Origin: Endocalyx cinctus
Taxonomy: Eukaryota > Ascomycota > Sordariomycetes > Amphisphaeriales > Apiosporaceae
Reading direction: 5' to 3'
DNA length: 64,000 bases
Assembly: GCA_001600455.1 (NCBI GenBank)
Contig: BCKC01000001.1
Span: 4,180,441-4,244,440, forward strand
Under the pieces are notes generated by a model. That model searched no databases. It saw only the letters and a list, made by a program, of their open reading frames with translations, and was not told the origin of the DNA. Positions 21,774 through 34,860 of the stretch are shown one piece after another. The stretch's first letter is position 1; each line of letters begins with the position of its first letter. The translations under genes were made by a program, and so were the position numbers.

Positions 21774-24700
21774 ATGCCATCAGTCGATGCGCTCCCGAAA
21801 CCTCCGGCTGCCGTACCAATGGCTGCTGATGGTTCTACCCCAGCCGTATCTCCCACTGTGGCCGAAGCATTGACCCCGTTGATTCAGTCTACTTACAAGA
21901 ACTCCGAGATTCGCTTCTACGCTAATGGACGTCAGATTGTTATTTCTAACCCGAACCCGAACTGGGTGCTCCTGGATTGGATAAGATCACAAGATAATTT
22001 GAAGGGAACCAAGCTTGGGTGTGGTGAAGGCGGTTGCGGTGCTTGCACTGTTGTTCTTCAGACCTTGGAAAAGGACAAGAAAGTAAAACATGCTGCCATT
22101 AATGCCTGCCTGTTTCCTCTAGTTGGTGTTGATGGCAAGAGCCTACTTACAATAGAGGCTCTCGGTTCTGTTGACCATCCTCACCCACTACAGGTCAGTA
22201 GTGCTTGCTTACCGTGATGAAGATAGCTGATAGGCTAATACTTAACTGGAATAAAGGAAAGGATAGCAAATTTACAGTATGTGCCTCATTTTATCAATTT
22301 CTTCGAGAATGTGATGTTAACTAAGTCCTCAGCGGCTCACAATGTGGTTTTTGTACGCCTGGAATAGTCATGAGCCTTTATGCCCTTATTCGAAACTCGT
22401 ATCAAGATGGAAAATTTCGGCTTTCACGGTCTGATATTGAGCTCCAGGGCCACCTTGATGGAAACTTGTGTCGTTGCGTAAGAACCCCCCGAATTATAAT
22501 TTACTCAGGTGCAGAGAGAAAAAAAATACTTAATCTACAGTAGACAGGCTACAAGCCGATCTTTGAGGCCGCCAGAACCTTCATCACCGAAGATCTACGA
22601 GGGACGTTGGTTGAAACCCCGGCGCTTTTACCCCTCAAAGATGATGACTTGGAGACAAATCTATCTCATGCGTCACTGAGAAACGATGCATGTGACACAG
22701 GCTCAAAATCGTGTGGCCGACCAGGAGGTTGCTGTCGTGATAGCCCTCCACCGCCCAGTCAAGATTCCTCAGAAGCATCAACGCATGCGTCAATAGAGAC
22801 ACGAGAAACCTCGGTAGAGTCATCTCGCGTATCTTCTTCCTCTGGCCTGACTTCGTCTTATGATCCAGGTTCCGAGATCATATTCCCATCGGCCCTTTGG
22901 AAGTATCGGTCACAGCCGTTATGCTTTGGAGATGAAAGTAAACTTTGGTTTAGACCAATTAACCTCCAACAGTTGCTTGAGTTGAAAGACGCCTGGCCAT
23001 CAGCCAAAATTGTTGGAGGCGCCAGCGAAACTCAGGTATCTTTCCACTTAGTATCATGAGCATGATCAATTCCTCTGACTTTCAGCTCTAGATTGAAGTG
23101 CGCTTGAAAAGATCAGAGTATCGAGTCTGTATATACGTTGCAGACATTGAAGAACTCAAGGAGTACGAACTTTTGAACAGCATAAAAGACTATCAAAGTA
23201 TTTCCGAGATACGAATTCCGGGCAATATGACATTGACCAAAGTGGAGGAACTGTGTGCCACCCTTTCATCGAAACTTGGTGCAAGAGCCATGGCATTGGA
23301 AGCACTTCGAAAACAATTACGGTATTTCGCTGGCCGACAAATCCGAAACGTGGCCAGTTTGGCAGGGAGTTTGGCGACTGCTAGCCCTATCTCTGACTCT
23401 GCTCCTATTCTGCTAGCCGCAGGAGGTTCCGTCACGATAAGCACCTTGAAACGTGATCCGTATACCATACCTCTCTCCTCTTTCTTTGTCAAATATCGGA
23501 CAACCCAGTTACCACCAAATGGAGTGATTACGTATATCACTATTCCGATTCCGCCACCCGGTGCTATGGAAGTTACGAAGGCGTACAAACAGGCAAAAAG
23601 AAAAGATGACGATATTGCCATCGTAACCGCCGGGTTTCGAGTTCGGCTTGATTCAGATGGTATCGTCACGGATGCAACCTTCTCGTTCGGAGGTATGGCG
23701 CCCACCACCGTGCTAGCGACCAGGACACAAGATTGCGTTCTCGGGAAGCACTGGTCGCATAGCAAAACTCTAGAGGATGCTCTAGATGTTATACTACAAG
23801 AATTCAATCTAGAATTCGGCGTTCCAGGTGGAATGGCACAGTATCGAAAAAGTAAGATCCAATCATGCAACCATGCACCTATGTCCCAGGGTTATTTGAG
23901 CAATCTCTTCTAATATTTGCCTTTACTTTGGTTTTCTTTTTATCTAGCATTAACGATTTCTCTCTTCTTCCGTTTCTGGCACGAAGTTCTTGCAGAATTG
24001 AAACTCTCGGAAGTTGATTCTAGCTTGATTGAAGAGATACACAGAGATATCTCTTCGGGGTTTCGCGGCGATGTTCCTACTTCGAGCACCAAGGTAGTTG
24101 GCAAAAATATTCCACATCTGTCTGCCCTGAAGCATTGCACAGGAGAGGCCGAGTACGTGGATGACATGCCACGCCAGTTTAATGAATTATTCGGAAGCCT
24201 CGTCCTCTCAACCAAAGCACACGCAAAGATTACCGAGGTTGATTGGAGCACGGCGCTTAATATGCCCGGCGTTATAGGATATATCGACAAGCATAGTATA
24301 CCATCCGAGAACAATGTGTGGGGTCCGATTCGGATGGATGAGCCGCTATTTGCCCTGGATGAAGTACATTCACATGGCCAGGTAATAGGCATGGTTTATG
24401 CAGAAAGCTACCTCCAGGCTCAAGCCGCTGCAGGCAAAGTTAAGATTTCGTACGAGATTATGCCCCATATTCTCACCATAAGCCAAGCAATCGAAGCTCA
24501 AAGTTATTATGAGTTCGGACATGAGCTTAGGAAAGGCATTGCTGTTGATGGATCCCTTGAGACAGCTTTTGGAAAATGTGACCACGTTTTTGAAGGAACG
24601 ACCAAGCTAGGTGGTCAAGAGCACTTCTATCTAGAAACGAATGCGGCATTGGCGATTCCGCATATCGAGGACGGGTCTATGGAGATATACACGTCATCTC

Positions 24701-26968
24701 AGAACTTGATGGAAAACCAAATTTTTGTTGCCCAAGTCCTTGGACAGCCCATGTCTCGAATCAACATGCGTGTCCGACGCATGGGAGGCGCGTATGGAGG
24801 AAAAGAATCGCGAAGCACGCCCTTTACGTGCTACGTTGCTATAGCAGCCAAGAAAGAGCGGCGACCAGTAAGGCTTATGCTGAGCCGTGAAGAGGATATG
24901 GCTACCACCGGACAGCGACATCCATTTCAATGCCGGTGGAAAGTCGGTACCAACTCTCAGGGCATACTCCAATGTCTCGATGCCGACGTGTACAACAATG
25001 CAGGCTATTCTTATGATATGTCCGGAGCAGTGATGGATCGAGCGCTTACTCACATTGATAACTGCTACAATATCCCCGACGTGAATCTTCGCGGTTGGGT
25101 GATGAAGACGAATACCGTTTCTAATACAGGTAAGTGCCTAACAGCTTCTACGCTCCTGAATATATTGCCTATTTCCTAAAGCTTCTCCAACCTATTAATG
25201 GTATATATCAATCCCTCTAGATTGGATTTGCGAGATTATGCCTATCATGTTTTAAAGTCTCAAGATTTACTGACATGCATCGTTTATTCAGCATTCCGGG
25301 GGTTTGGTGGTCCACAAGGGATGTACATTGCTGAAACAATAATGAACGTCGTTGCTGAAGGTCTGAAAATAGACGTGGATGAACTGCGAGCGAAGAATTT
25401 GTACAAGGAAGGACAGGTGACCCCTTTCCTGCAGAAGATCGATATAGATTTTCACATCCCAACAATGATGGAACAACTCTCAGCTTCAGCGAACTACAAA
25501 CACAGAAAGCAGGCAGTCCGGGACTTCAACGCGCAAACCCGGTTCAAAAAACGGGGAATATGTATGATCCCCTCTAAATTCGGATTAAGGTGATTAAACA
25601 ACCACCCCTTAAACTGGAGTGCTTCTCTTCGATTCTAACACATTTATGCGTACAGCTTTGCCACTGCCCTGCATCTCAATCAAGCCGGTGCTTATGTACG
25701 GATATATGAAGATGGCAGTATCCTTTTACACCATGGAGGTACCGAGATGGGTCAGGGTTTATACACGAAAATGTGCCAAGTCGCTGCCGAAGAGCTCGGA
25801 GTGAGTGTCGATCAGATATTTAACAAAGATTCTCAAACGGACCAAGTGGCAAATCCTTCACCGACCGCGGCATCCTCTGGAAGTGACCTGAACGGGATGG
25901 CAGTAAAAAATGCCTGTGATCAACTGAATGAACGACTGGCACCTTATAGAAAACAATATGGGCCAAACGCACCTATGTCTGTTATCGCCCACGCGGCATA
26001 CCGGGATCGAGTGAATCTAGCTGCCAATGGCTTTTGGAAGATGCCTCGAATAGGTCGGTTTTCTTGTGATATATATGAAGACCGAGAAGAAAAACTAAAC
26101 AATCAAGCAGGATTTCAATGGGGTAACTACAAAGATCCTCTCCCAATGTATTATTATTTTACTCAAGGTGTTGCGTAAGTGCTTCTTCGTCTTTTATCTA
26201 CCCCCTTCTCTTATTGCTGATCTGCATCAAACGGGCTGCGGTGGAGATGAATAAGTTATCCATTGAGTAGAAAGAAAGCTGAGAATATTTAGGATCACCG
26301 AAGTTGAGCTGGATGTCCTTACTGGAGATCATACTGTTCTCAGGACTGATATTATGATGGTAAGAAGGAAAAGAAAACGTTTGCTCCATTAACCCTGTTC
26401 TGCTGCTTATTGAGGTACATCTTAGGATGTTGGTCGGTCCATCAACCCAGCCATTGATTACGGACAAATTGAGGGGGCTTTCGTTCAAGGACAAGGCCTT
26501 TTTACTATGGAAGAGTCGTTGTGGACCCGAAATGGGGAGCTTTTTACTCGTGGCCCCGGGACATACAAGATACCCGGTAAGTTTAGAAAATGCGTCTACA
26601 ATCTATTTGTGAGACTAACCTTCTCGGTCCTTTGAAAAGGGTTCTCGGATATCCCGCAGGTATTCAATGTCTCCATGTTAAAGAACGATTCTGAGGGTAA
26701 CTCGATCAGCTGGAAACATTTGCGTTCCATTCAAAGCAGCAAAGGCATTGGCGAGCCGCCTCTTTTCCTAGGTTCAACCGTCTTCTTCGCCCTGCGGGAG
26801 GCGGTCAAGGCGGCCAGAGAGACGAGCGGCGTTTTCAAGGGGCTGGTCCTCAACGCTCCGTCTACGGCGGAGAAACTTCGACTAGCCATTGGAGACGAAC
26901 TCGTCAAACGCGCAGAGGTGATACCAAGGGAGGATGAGTCCAACTTTTTCATAAGAATCGAGGATTAA
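21774..26968 (+). CDS. XDH: Xanthine dehydrogenase (molybdenum hydroxylase)
   Basis: Eleven exons: 21774-22193, 22257-22276, 22333-22477, 22544-23035, 23092-23851, 23948-25129, 25292-25589, 25656-26174, 26293-26359, 26426-26576, 26640-26968. They give 1460 residues in one frame. The enzyme oxidises hypoxanthine and xanthine to urate with NAD, allowing purines to serve as nitrogen source. Domains: first 2Fe-2S (CGEGGCGAC from Cys83), second 2Fe-2S (CGFCTPG, NLCRC), a Ser-rich linker with CGRPGGCC, the FAD domain ([22 protein letters not shown]), and the molybdopterin domain. The last shows [16 protein letters not shown], the Arg of AFRGFGGPQ (Arg1009) and the catalytic Glu of KGIGEPP near 1389. 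All active-site residues I can place are present. Exon 2 has only 20 bases. The usual GFGGKE is AYGGKE here. Neighbours give no purine cluster. Confidence 0.95.
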
Positions 26969-27121
26969 TAAACGACAACGGGAGGGAAGCTACGTAGCAT
27001 TTCTTTTTTTATTGATTTGACCAAGCTTAAATGAGAATAAATCGAAAACTATGTCAACTATATTCTGTACTGAGTAGAGATTCATTTTCGTGAACATTCG
27101 GCATGGTCCTATTGTTCTCCA

Positions 27122-27935
27122 TTATTTTTTGGGCGCCTGCATCAACGATGCTAGACCTTTTTGCAGAGGTGGCGGAGTAGCTCCGGTCAACTCTTTAACG
27201 TCCAATTCAGGGTCACCCTTCTGAACCGCACGTCGGTATGAGTCTCGCTCGGATACACGCCTTAGGTACGCCAGTATATTAGGATATTGGCTGAAGTCAA
27301 AAGGCGCGAAACACCTCATAGTGGTCAAGCAATCGACGGTCATAATGTCGGCGGCGGTCAACTGCGTTCCTGCTAGCCACGGGACTTCTGATAGTCGATC
27401 ATCTAGCAATTTAAAAACCACGTCGGCTTTGGAAAGCATCTGCTGTAGAATTGGATTATCAAGATTCATCCCTGCCATGGTAAAACTCATTTTACGCATT
27501 ATCACAGGTAGTAGAGTACCGTTGGCAAAATCTACGCACTTGTCAGAGGAAGAAGGAGAAGAAGAAATTTAGAAAGAAATCCTCCCTCCCTCCCGCCACC
27601 CTTTCGGGAAGTAAGTGAAACACAAAAAAAAAAAAATTACGTACGAAACCAGTACAGATAATCAGGATACTCTTTCTCCCCCGGAGCCACGGTAAGACGC
27701 CCGTTCCCGTAAGTGTGACAAATGTACTCGACGCACGCAGCCGACTCGGCCAACTTCAGCGCCCCATCTTCTATGACGGGGGCCGAACCTAAAGGATGCA
27801 GCGCCTTATATTCGGGAGGTGCTAGTATCGGAGACCGATCGTATTTCTTCAGTTCATAGTCGATACCTAATTCTTCGCATAGCCAGACAACTCTGTCAGA
27901 CTGTGAGCAGCCAAGGTGATGAACCGTCAGAGGCA
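27122..27935 (-). CDS. Glutathione S-transferase
   Basis: Two exons (27644-27935, 27122-27531) encode 233 residues, convergent with xanthine dehydrogenase and only about 150 bases from its end. Donor GTACGT and acceptor GTAG with a CTCTGAC branch rebuild the helix-4 motif HFANGTLLPV. The N-terminal thioredoxin-like domain has MPLTVHHLGCSQSDRVVWL, LHPLGSAPVIED (the cis-Pro loop) and LAESAACVEYI (the ES pair that binds the glutathione gamma-glutamyl group). The C-terminal helical domain ends in WLAGTQLTAADIMTV, the conserved N-capping box. It is therefore probably an active cytosolic conjugating enzyme of the fungal Gtt1/Ure2-like type; subclass is uncertain. The chosen ATG gives the usual start, although the frame is open further upstream through a poly-T tract. 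Confidence 0.9.
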
Positions 27936-28669
27936 TACTGTTTCTTTGACTTTTTTTTTTTTTTTTTCTTTGGTTCAATAGACAGAAGAACAAAAAGGTG
28001 TTATGTGTTTTGAATAATGGATTAATGAAATGCAAGGGAGTGGTGCAACTAAGGGAATTAGTAGATATTTAACTACCTAGGTATATGGTCAAGTCAAGCA
28101 TGCCAAAGCTAGGGGAATACTAGGTACTAAGTACTCTGTACTCAGTACTTAATTACGACTTGGTTACCCTAAGTGGTAGGCACTATACTTTCTACCTAAC
28201 AGCCCTAGGTACTGACATACCTAGGTACCTACTTAGGCACTTAAGCTTGTAGGTAGTTGGAGGTTGGAGGTAGTAGGCAATAACTACTATTACCAAGTAG
28301 TTAAACTAACAACAATGCTCGAGTTCAATACTCGAGTTTACCTGGAGATGGAAAAAGATGATCAACTACTTAGTATTTACCTACGTATTATATGACTCCT
28401 ACATTACATCATAGCATATACCTATTCCATAACTTTTTCTACTTAGTAGTACCCGAGCCTGCCGACTTGAATTGTAAGAGCGGGGTTTCTATAAAACGGC
28501 ACATGCTAACTTAGTACTGAATATGGATATTAATCCGATACATATTGTTGCACTTCACGTATCTTCAACCTGCTTGTCTATTTACTGAATGAGCGGGGAA
28601 TTATTAAGGACTAATGTTTATCTTAGGGAAATCCTATCATTATATCGTCTTTCAGATAAGAGAGCGTAC
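27936..28669. other. Spacer containing a TACCTAGGTA-type cluster
   Basis: Gene-free stretch between divergent starts. The central 28068-28262 consists of palindromic acctaggt/aagtact words. No coding signal. Confidence 0.5.
28068..28262. repeat. TACCTAGGTA-type word cluster
   Basis: Dense overlapping copies of tacctaggta, aagtact and their complements, as at 4157-4317. Confidence 0.7.
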
Positions 28670-29612
28670 ATGATGGATTCCGGGATCGCAGGCGCGGACG
28701 AGTTATTTCCCATGTCTAGTGAATCCAACCCCCCACCTTATATCAACCCATCCGCAACTGGGCACGAAGCCGATGAGCTTCTCCAGCCTACTATTCTGAT
28801 ACTCTGCACCGAATTTATCCATGCTCAAGTGAACCAAAGCATCCCGCTCTTTAAGCTCACCAGGAGTGTCACGGAGATAGGAGACTGTACATCCCCCATA
28901 TCGCTCTGCCGATTCGTGCATCATGTACAAACAGTCGCTGATGGGACACCCCGCATTACACGCCGAAGCCGGCACATATCGGATTTGAAGCATCCACCAC
29001 CGGTATTTTCCAAAGGGTTTCCTTACTGTTTGGATTGTTTCATCACGTCTTCATCGTCTTATTCGTCGGGGGAACGTGCCATCGGTCGCCATCTAGCTCT
29101 CAAATCTTTGACCTCTTATTTTCATCGCCAGTCAGGGTTCAGGATAGTGAAAACGGAGCCTATTCGCGACAATGATAAGAAAGACGGCGGAGGGTTACCT
29201 AAAGGTTACCGGGCCATGAAAAGATCATTGAAAGAGGCTGGACTTGTTTTTGAAATAGTAAGAAAAGATGGCTACTACGAATGGAGGATGGAAGGGAGAC
29301 GCATTGCCGTCGAGGACGTCTCTGGCAAGGAAGAACGACAAAGGGACAGCGAAGAGAGGAACCAATGGCAACCTAAATTGCTGGTATTGGTGCCACTAAC
29401 AAGGAAGACGATGGACATCCTTGTCGGTTCCTGGTGTCTGCGAATCTGGCGAGATACGCTTGAATCAGATAGGAGAAATAGTAGGTGGCTAGGAGGTGAG
29501 TTAAAGACTTGACCTTGGTCCCATATCCGTTTTGCTGATGAGAATATTAACTCTTTTTAAAGTACCAACAACAGTTCGGAAAACACGAGAGGTCCTTCCA
29601 AGGTTTTGGTAA
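28670..29612 (+). CDS. Conserved unknown fungal protein
   Basis: Two exons are proposed (28670-29495, 29563-29612), giving 291 residues. The donor is GTGAGT, with a CTGAT-like branch and acceptor AAAG. Without the intron the frame ends seven codons later at 29512. The family is not recognised. Features are a short acidic N-terminus (MMDSGIAGADELFPM), a Pro/Tyr segment (SNPPPYINP), a folded-looking core (ILILCTEFIHAQ, PLFKLTRSVTEI, RFVHHVQTVADGTPRI) and the motif RRSRHISDLKHPPP. A C-terminal part rich in charged residues contains YYEWRMEGRRIAVED and LLVLVPLTRKTMDILVGSWCLRIW. No signal peptide or membrane span is clear. The frame is open 27 codons above the chosen ATG, to another ATG at 28589, so the N-terminus is uncertain. 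Confidence 0.65.
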
Positions 29613-32567
29613 ATGCCATGGAAATATAAGTTATTATGATAACTCTCGCGGCATCGTGTTCATGATTACTAGTTCAATGCCGACACAAATGTAAGTATAC
29701 ATACTATACCGTCCTCGATATTTACCTACGCGTTATAGCTGTGTAGATCGGGATCAACTCTTGTGTCTTTTCTTGCTATAATTTCATCATTCAAATTTGA
29801 CCATATTTTCAGCGTTGCTTCATGAAAATTTCTAGCTGATAAAGAAAAAAGAAAGAAAGGTATACATAAATAAGTTTCGATGTTCTCGCTCAAAACCCCA
29901 AGGCAAATAAGATAGGTATCGGTTTATACACCCGCTGACTAGATATGGTATAATGATCATAATGATGTGGCGCGAAACGGAGAGCCGGGACTCTCCTCAT
30001 TACTTACTACTAAATAATCCACCTTCTTAGGTATCTAGCTACCTAGCTTAGGAATGTGTTGCCGGGCACGGACGGGTCAACAAATATCAACCACCAAGGG
30101 GATAATTCCAAACAAAAACTGGTCGGGAACAATTTGAGAAATTGCAATAATAATAATAATGAATGAATGACTACATGCAACGAATCATACTAATATTATA
30201 CCACCTTGACGCCTAGTTGATGAACTGACTGTGCGTTCTTCGACGTACACGTAAAAGTATAGAATAGATCGACTCATAGACCATACAGATTTCACGAGTA
30301 AGAACTCCGGAATTGATGGATGGTAGTTCTGTTTGGCAGATAAGACGGGCGTGAGATGGCCTCGTATTTGGTCAGCTTACGCCTCCATAAAATACAAACC
30401 AGGTACTCCGTAATGTGCATCGCGCTTCGAAGAAGTGTAGCTGACTGGAAACCCCTGGCCCGGCCTACACAGTAGAGAAATTGCTGACTTGATTGTGATG
30501 AAAAGCAATTAACTTCGGCTTCTTCTTTTTTTCTTTTTTTTTTTTTCCCTCCCTCTCTTCGCTTATTAGCTATTTTTACAACGCCCGGAAGAACAGACAG
30601 GCATGTAAACGCCAAGCGGAACCATTTCGAATCCTAGTCAGCCGAGTGAATAACCTGGCCAATGGCTCTTTCTATGTAGTCTTTTGTTCCACCCCCCNCC
30701 CCCCTAAGAAAAAAAAAAAAGCTTCCGCTCGGCCTACGCGGCAAAGGAGGGAAGAATTTCTTTGTGATACCTACTAGTTCCCGTTTTTCCCCCTTCTCCT
30801 GTAATGCACATATCAAATATCGCGGCACAACCGCGGCATCCACTCAAAAACCCGTCTTCCGACATTCACAATGCATACGTGAACATCAACAGATCTAAAC
30901 AGATGTATACATAGTAACTGTACTGACAGGAAAAACTGGAGGGATCGGGAGATCGGCTACATGTCAACTCCCGATGTATCAGAGCGATTCTGTCAAGAAT
31001 ACTCAAAGCCGGCAGCGGGTCACAATTTGTAAAATAGCGCGGTTTTTAATTTTCGGAGTCCAGGATTTACTGGGTCTTTTTTTTATTCCCACAACTACGT
31101 TCATTACTCGTTTAGGTTACTCAATATTACACGTGCGGAGAACCGGCCGAGGCTTGGTAGGCAGTCTTCCTTCTAATTTTCTTTGCACACCGATGTATAA
31201 ATGAATCATTTGGAAAGGGATCGACTCAATTATGCCTAGCTAGAAAACGGAATAACTCGGGAATCTGATCCTCCAAGCTTTCGTGACTTGTGCTCATTAT
31301 CGGCGACAGCGGGTGTGCTTGATGGATGAAACAAGTTTTGTTTAAAAAAAAAAAAACATCAAACAATCAATCGCCTAAGGTAATACCTACATGGACCAGA
31401 CTGAATCTGATATCTAAATACGCATCTGGTCATCGCTCATTTTCCCCTGAAGGTAATGGTACTGGCTTTCGGCCGTGAAAGGATCAAGAGGACGGTGTTG
31501 TAACGCCTCTCTGTACAATATTCCGTGGCTCCACCTTCTTCCGAACAATTCCCTAGAGAGTGACGTATTCAATGAAGAGCGTATCAATACCCCAAGGGAG
31601 TTGTGATACTTTAGTATACAACATCGGACTGGCAGGCAATCTGCCTAACCCTCTATCTACCCCTGACTCTTATAGTATACGTAGGCCTCAACGTGACCAC
31701 GGAGCGAATATTTTATTTTGTTCTCTTCTCCCAGAAGCCTTACGACTACCACTGTTATGATCGAATTGTGATCGTGTAATGAGTGATAATAATAACAATA
31801 ATAATGTGCAGGCCACTTCAAATGGATTATTAACATCGTTAACCTCTCACACGGAAAATCATGACCAAAATGACACTTATCCGATCGACTCAATATTTTT
31901 TTAATAGGAAACCTCATAAATTAGAAACTGCACTGGCTGACTGGTTCCGGCTACAAAAAGGCTTGGCATGGATTTGAGCGACCGGGTGACAACGTAAGCG
32001 TGATCCAGCGGTGGCGCCGGATCTCCAGTCCTTTTCAAGAAAGGCACCGCGATGGTAAATGCAAACAAAGATAACACTGTCGTTAATAGTGCTGAAAGAG
32101 GTTTAGTAACTACAATCAACTATTAACAATTAACAATTGTTAAATGCAAATATATTACTTATTTGCAATACGCCTTGAACAAAAACAAAATGCCGGAGAA
32201 CAGTTTACGGGGAACGGGCGAGGAAAGACGGGCAAGCAAGGTGTATCATATGTACGTGTAGTACCACAGGTAAGTAAGTACCTAAAGTATTGGAACGAGG
32301 ACCAATGAGTTGACCGACTGTTGTCGTCCCACCTTCGGTCTTATCAGGCGGGCATTGCATGATTCGGCGAGGGTTTTTAAATCATGCGCAACCACACCTC
32401 AAAGGCGGCGACGTCTTCTGTGTCGTGATTATGTCCGGTCTGGTGTATCTCAATTATCGGTGTAAATATATAAGGTTGGAAAAGCAAAGAAAATATTAAA
32501 ATAGAAAATCGACTATATATGTAAATTAAGGGGGTGTTTGATAGATAAGTTCTTAAATAGATACTTA

Positions 32568-32840
32568 AGTACGTATAGATACCACCTACTTAAGTACTTA
32601 AGTAGGGTAGACTTTGGAGCTGAGGGCTGGAGGATAAATTCACGCAGTTTTGGGGGAGGGAGGGGGGTGATATCCATTACTACGACGCAGTACTTGGTAC
32701 CTACCTAAGTACCTAAGGTAGCTGGCAGGCTGGGTAGGTATTCTAGGCACTTATCCATAAGTACTCAGATACCTATAAATTCATTGAGCTACCACTAACT
32801 ACCCTGTCTACCTACCTAGGTAGGTATCTGTCTACCTGTA
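32568..32840. repeat. TACCTAGGTA-type word cluster
   Basis: Two blocks (about 32568-32615 and 32690-32840) of overlapping acttaagtac and cctacctaggtagg words, with a G-rich tract between them. Confidence 0.65.
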
Positions 32841-33172
32841 CACGTTGCAAACTTACGCCTACCTCTGCTACACCACAGTACGGCTGAGGCCAGCCATCAT
32901 GACCTGCAGGTGCTTACATATTTCCAAACCGATACGCCGGAACGGCATTGTATTGGCTGCGTTCCCTCAGCAAGTCAACCACGGACCCCAAAATAACTAC
33001 ATAGTACACGCAGAGGTATGTAAATTGGTACGTTACAAGAATACGGAGGAAGGTTAAATATATCTAATTACATAGTATAAATAAAATGGGTTCTGAAATT
33101 TCATGAATATAACAAACAAACTCTTTTCTTTTCTTTCGTTCCCTTATTTCTTTATGTCTTTATTCATTTGTT

Positions 33173-33173
<1 letters not shown>

Positions 33174-33224
<51 letters not shown>

Positions 33225-33226
33225 TC
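33174..33226 (+). repeat. CT/TG compound microsatellite
   Basis: About sixteen TC units followed directly by about ten TG units. Confidence 0.9.
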
Positions 33227-34727
33227 TCCCTCATCTTTTTATTAGCTCTCAGACACATATACATTTGCATTCTTTCTCTTTCACATGTTTAACGGACCAA
33301 TTTAATATGTTGATTAAGCCAAGCCGATCGATCGCTGACCTAAGGAGATAGTCAAATTATGCGGCAATCATATTAGTAGTTGTCGCACGTAACCGATTAT
33401 CGGTCTGGTCTTCCGATGGCTGTCAATGAAAATCGGTAATTCTTAAGCAGACATAATACACACACTTCGTGACCGCCATTTATTATTCTTCATTGTCTTC
33501 TGGGGTTTTTTATTTTTTACTTTGTCTTGTCTAGTCTAGCAATGCGAATATTTGCCAATATATTAATAAAATTTGTTATTTGCCCGGAAAAGATGAAGAG
33601 AAAAATAAATATCTTCAAACTAGATAGATATCGTCAATACATGCACTCAGAAAGGGCACGCAGATATAGCTATATGTACCTACACTATGGTACTAAACTT
33701 GAAAGTTATTATTAGAAGAAACCCAACTAAGGCCCATGTACGTATGTAATTAAGTGCTAGGTATTTCCATACGAATACGCAAAAAACAGGTAGCGACAGG
33801 TACGTGTAACATGAAATACGGAGGAAACGGCAGTATATTCCCACTATAAAATAATGAATGCCCGGGGGGAAGGAGGGGACGGGACCGTGGGTTGTAGGCC
33901 GAGACTAATACCCTAAGCATACCAATCTCAACCGTATTTTGTTAATGCTCTATTGTATTCATACTGTAATGAGTAGTATAAAATGAGAGAGAAAAAAAGG
34001 AAAGGAAATAAATAAATAAATAAAGAAGAAAGAAAGAAAGAATGGAGAATTTGATATGTTAGCTATTGAGCTGAAAGCAAGAATCGGAGTTGTGTCCCGG
34101 CCTTCTTTCCTTTTTTCTTCTTCTTTTTTTTCCTCCCCCCATCTGTATTATTATGGTTCGTCATCCATCATCAGCCAACGAACATACCATCTCGTCATTT
34201 CACAAAAAACTGCTTCCGTTTAATTTCCCACTGTTTTATTTTTCCCTCCCCTTCTTCTTCCCTTTACATCAAAACTAAAGGATAACGATAAGAGTAATGT
34301 GATATGGGGTTAACCGTCAGAAAAATGAAAATGAAAATGTAAATGTAAATGTAAATAAAAATTTCCCCAATTAAATTGTTCAAAGACTGAAGTAAATATA
34401 TTCATTTATTCTTTAAAGTTCAAAACGAAGATAAATTTTACGGACACGCGGATATTCCGCCTCTTTCCTCAATTAGGCCAAAATTAGATTATAGCTCAGC
34501 TGGTTGGTTTTGCTTGAGTCGGTCCCCCGAAATCCAATCTCAGGTTGCCACCCTCCACTACCATTCACTGACCACAGGCCACAGGCCACTGTTCACGGTT
34601 CACGGTCATTGCTGCATGCCTACAATGTACACACCTACCTATGGTACTTGCTTGCTTGCTTCCTTCCATTCCATCCCTAAAGAAATAAAATAAAAATAAT
34701 AAAAATAATAATTAAATAAAAAAGGCC

Positions 34728-34860
34728 CCAAGTAAGTACCTAGGTACAGTACCTAACATACAACCTACTGGGTAGTAAGTACCCAGGTCAATACCGCCCC
34801 CCTAGAAAAGTTACTTAATTCATTCCCCTAACACCTAATAGCTTAGGTAGTAGCTACCTG
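34728..34860. repeat. TACCTAGGTA-type word cluster
   Basis: Words such as aagtacctaggtac and tacctaac, interrupted by a C-rich stretch, about 300-400 bases upstream of the Zn2Cys6 gene start. Confidence 0.6.

Noticed and set aside
21774..26968. Possibility of a purine-use gene cluster around xanthine dehydrogenase
   Set aside because: Adjacent genes are a glutathione transferase and an unknown protein; no urate oxidase, transporter or UaY-like regulator is nearby.
31901..32119. Minus-strand frame with a signal-peptide-like start and an AVPFLKR segment
   Set aside because: It begins at TTG, and no upstream exon with an ATG and in-frame donor was found; possible secreted peptide but unsupported.
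33103..33351. 82-codon frame containing Ser-Leu and Val-Cys repeats
   Set aside because: Product of the CT/TG microsatellite.
34485..34560. tRNA-like stretch TAGCTCAGCTGGTTGG resembling an A box
   Set aside because: No matching B box (GGTTCGANTCC) or acceptor pairing follows within 100 bases; chance or old remnant.
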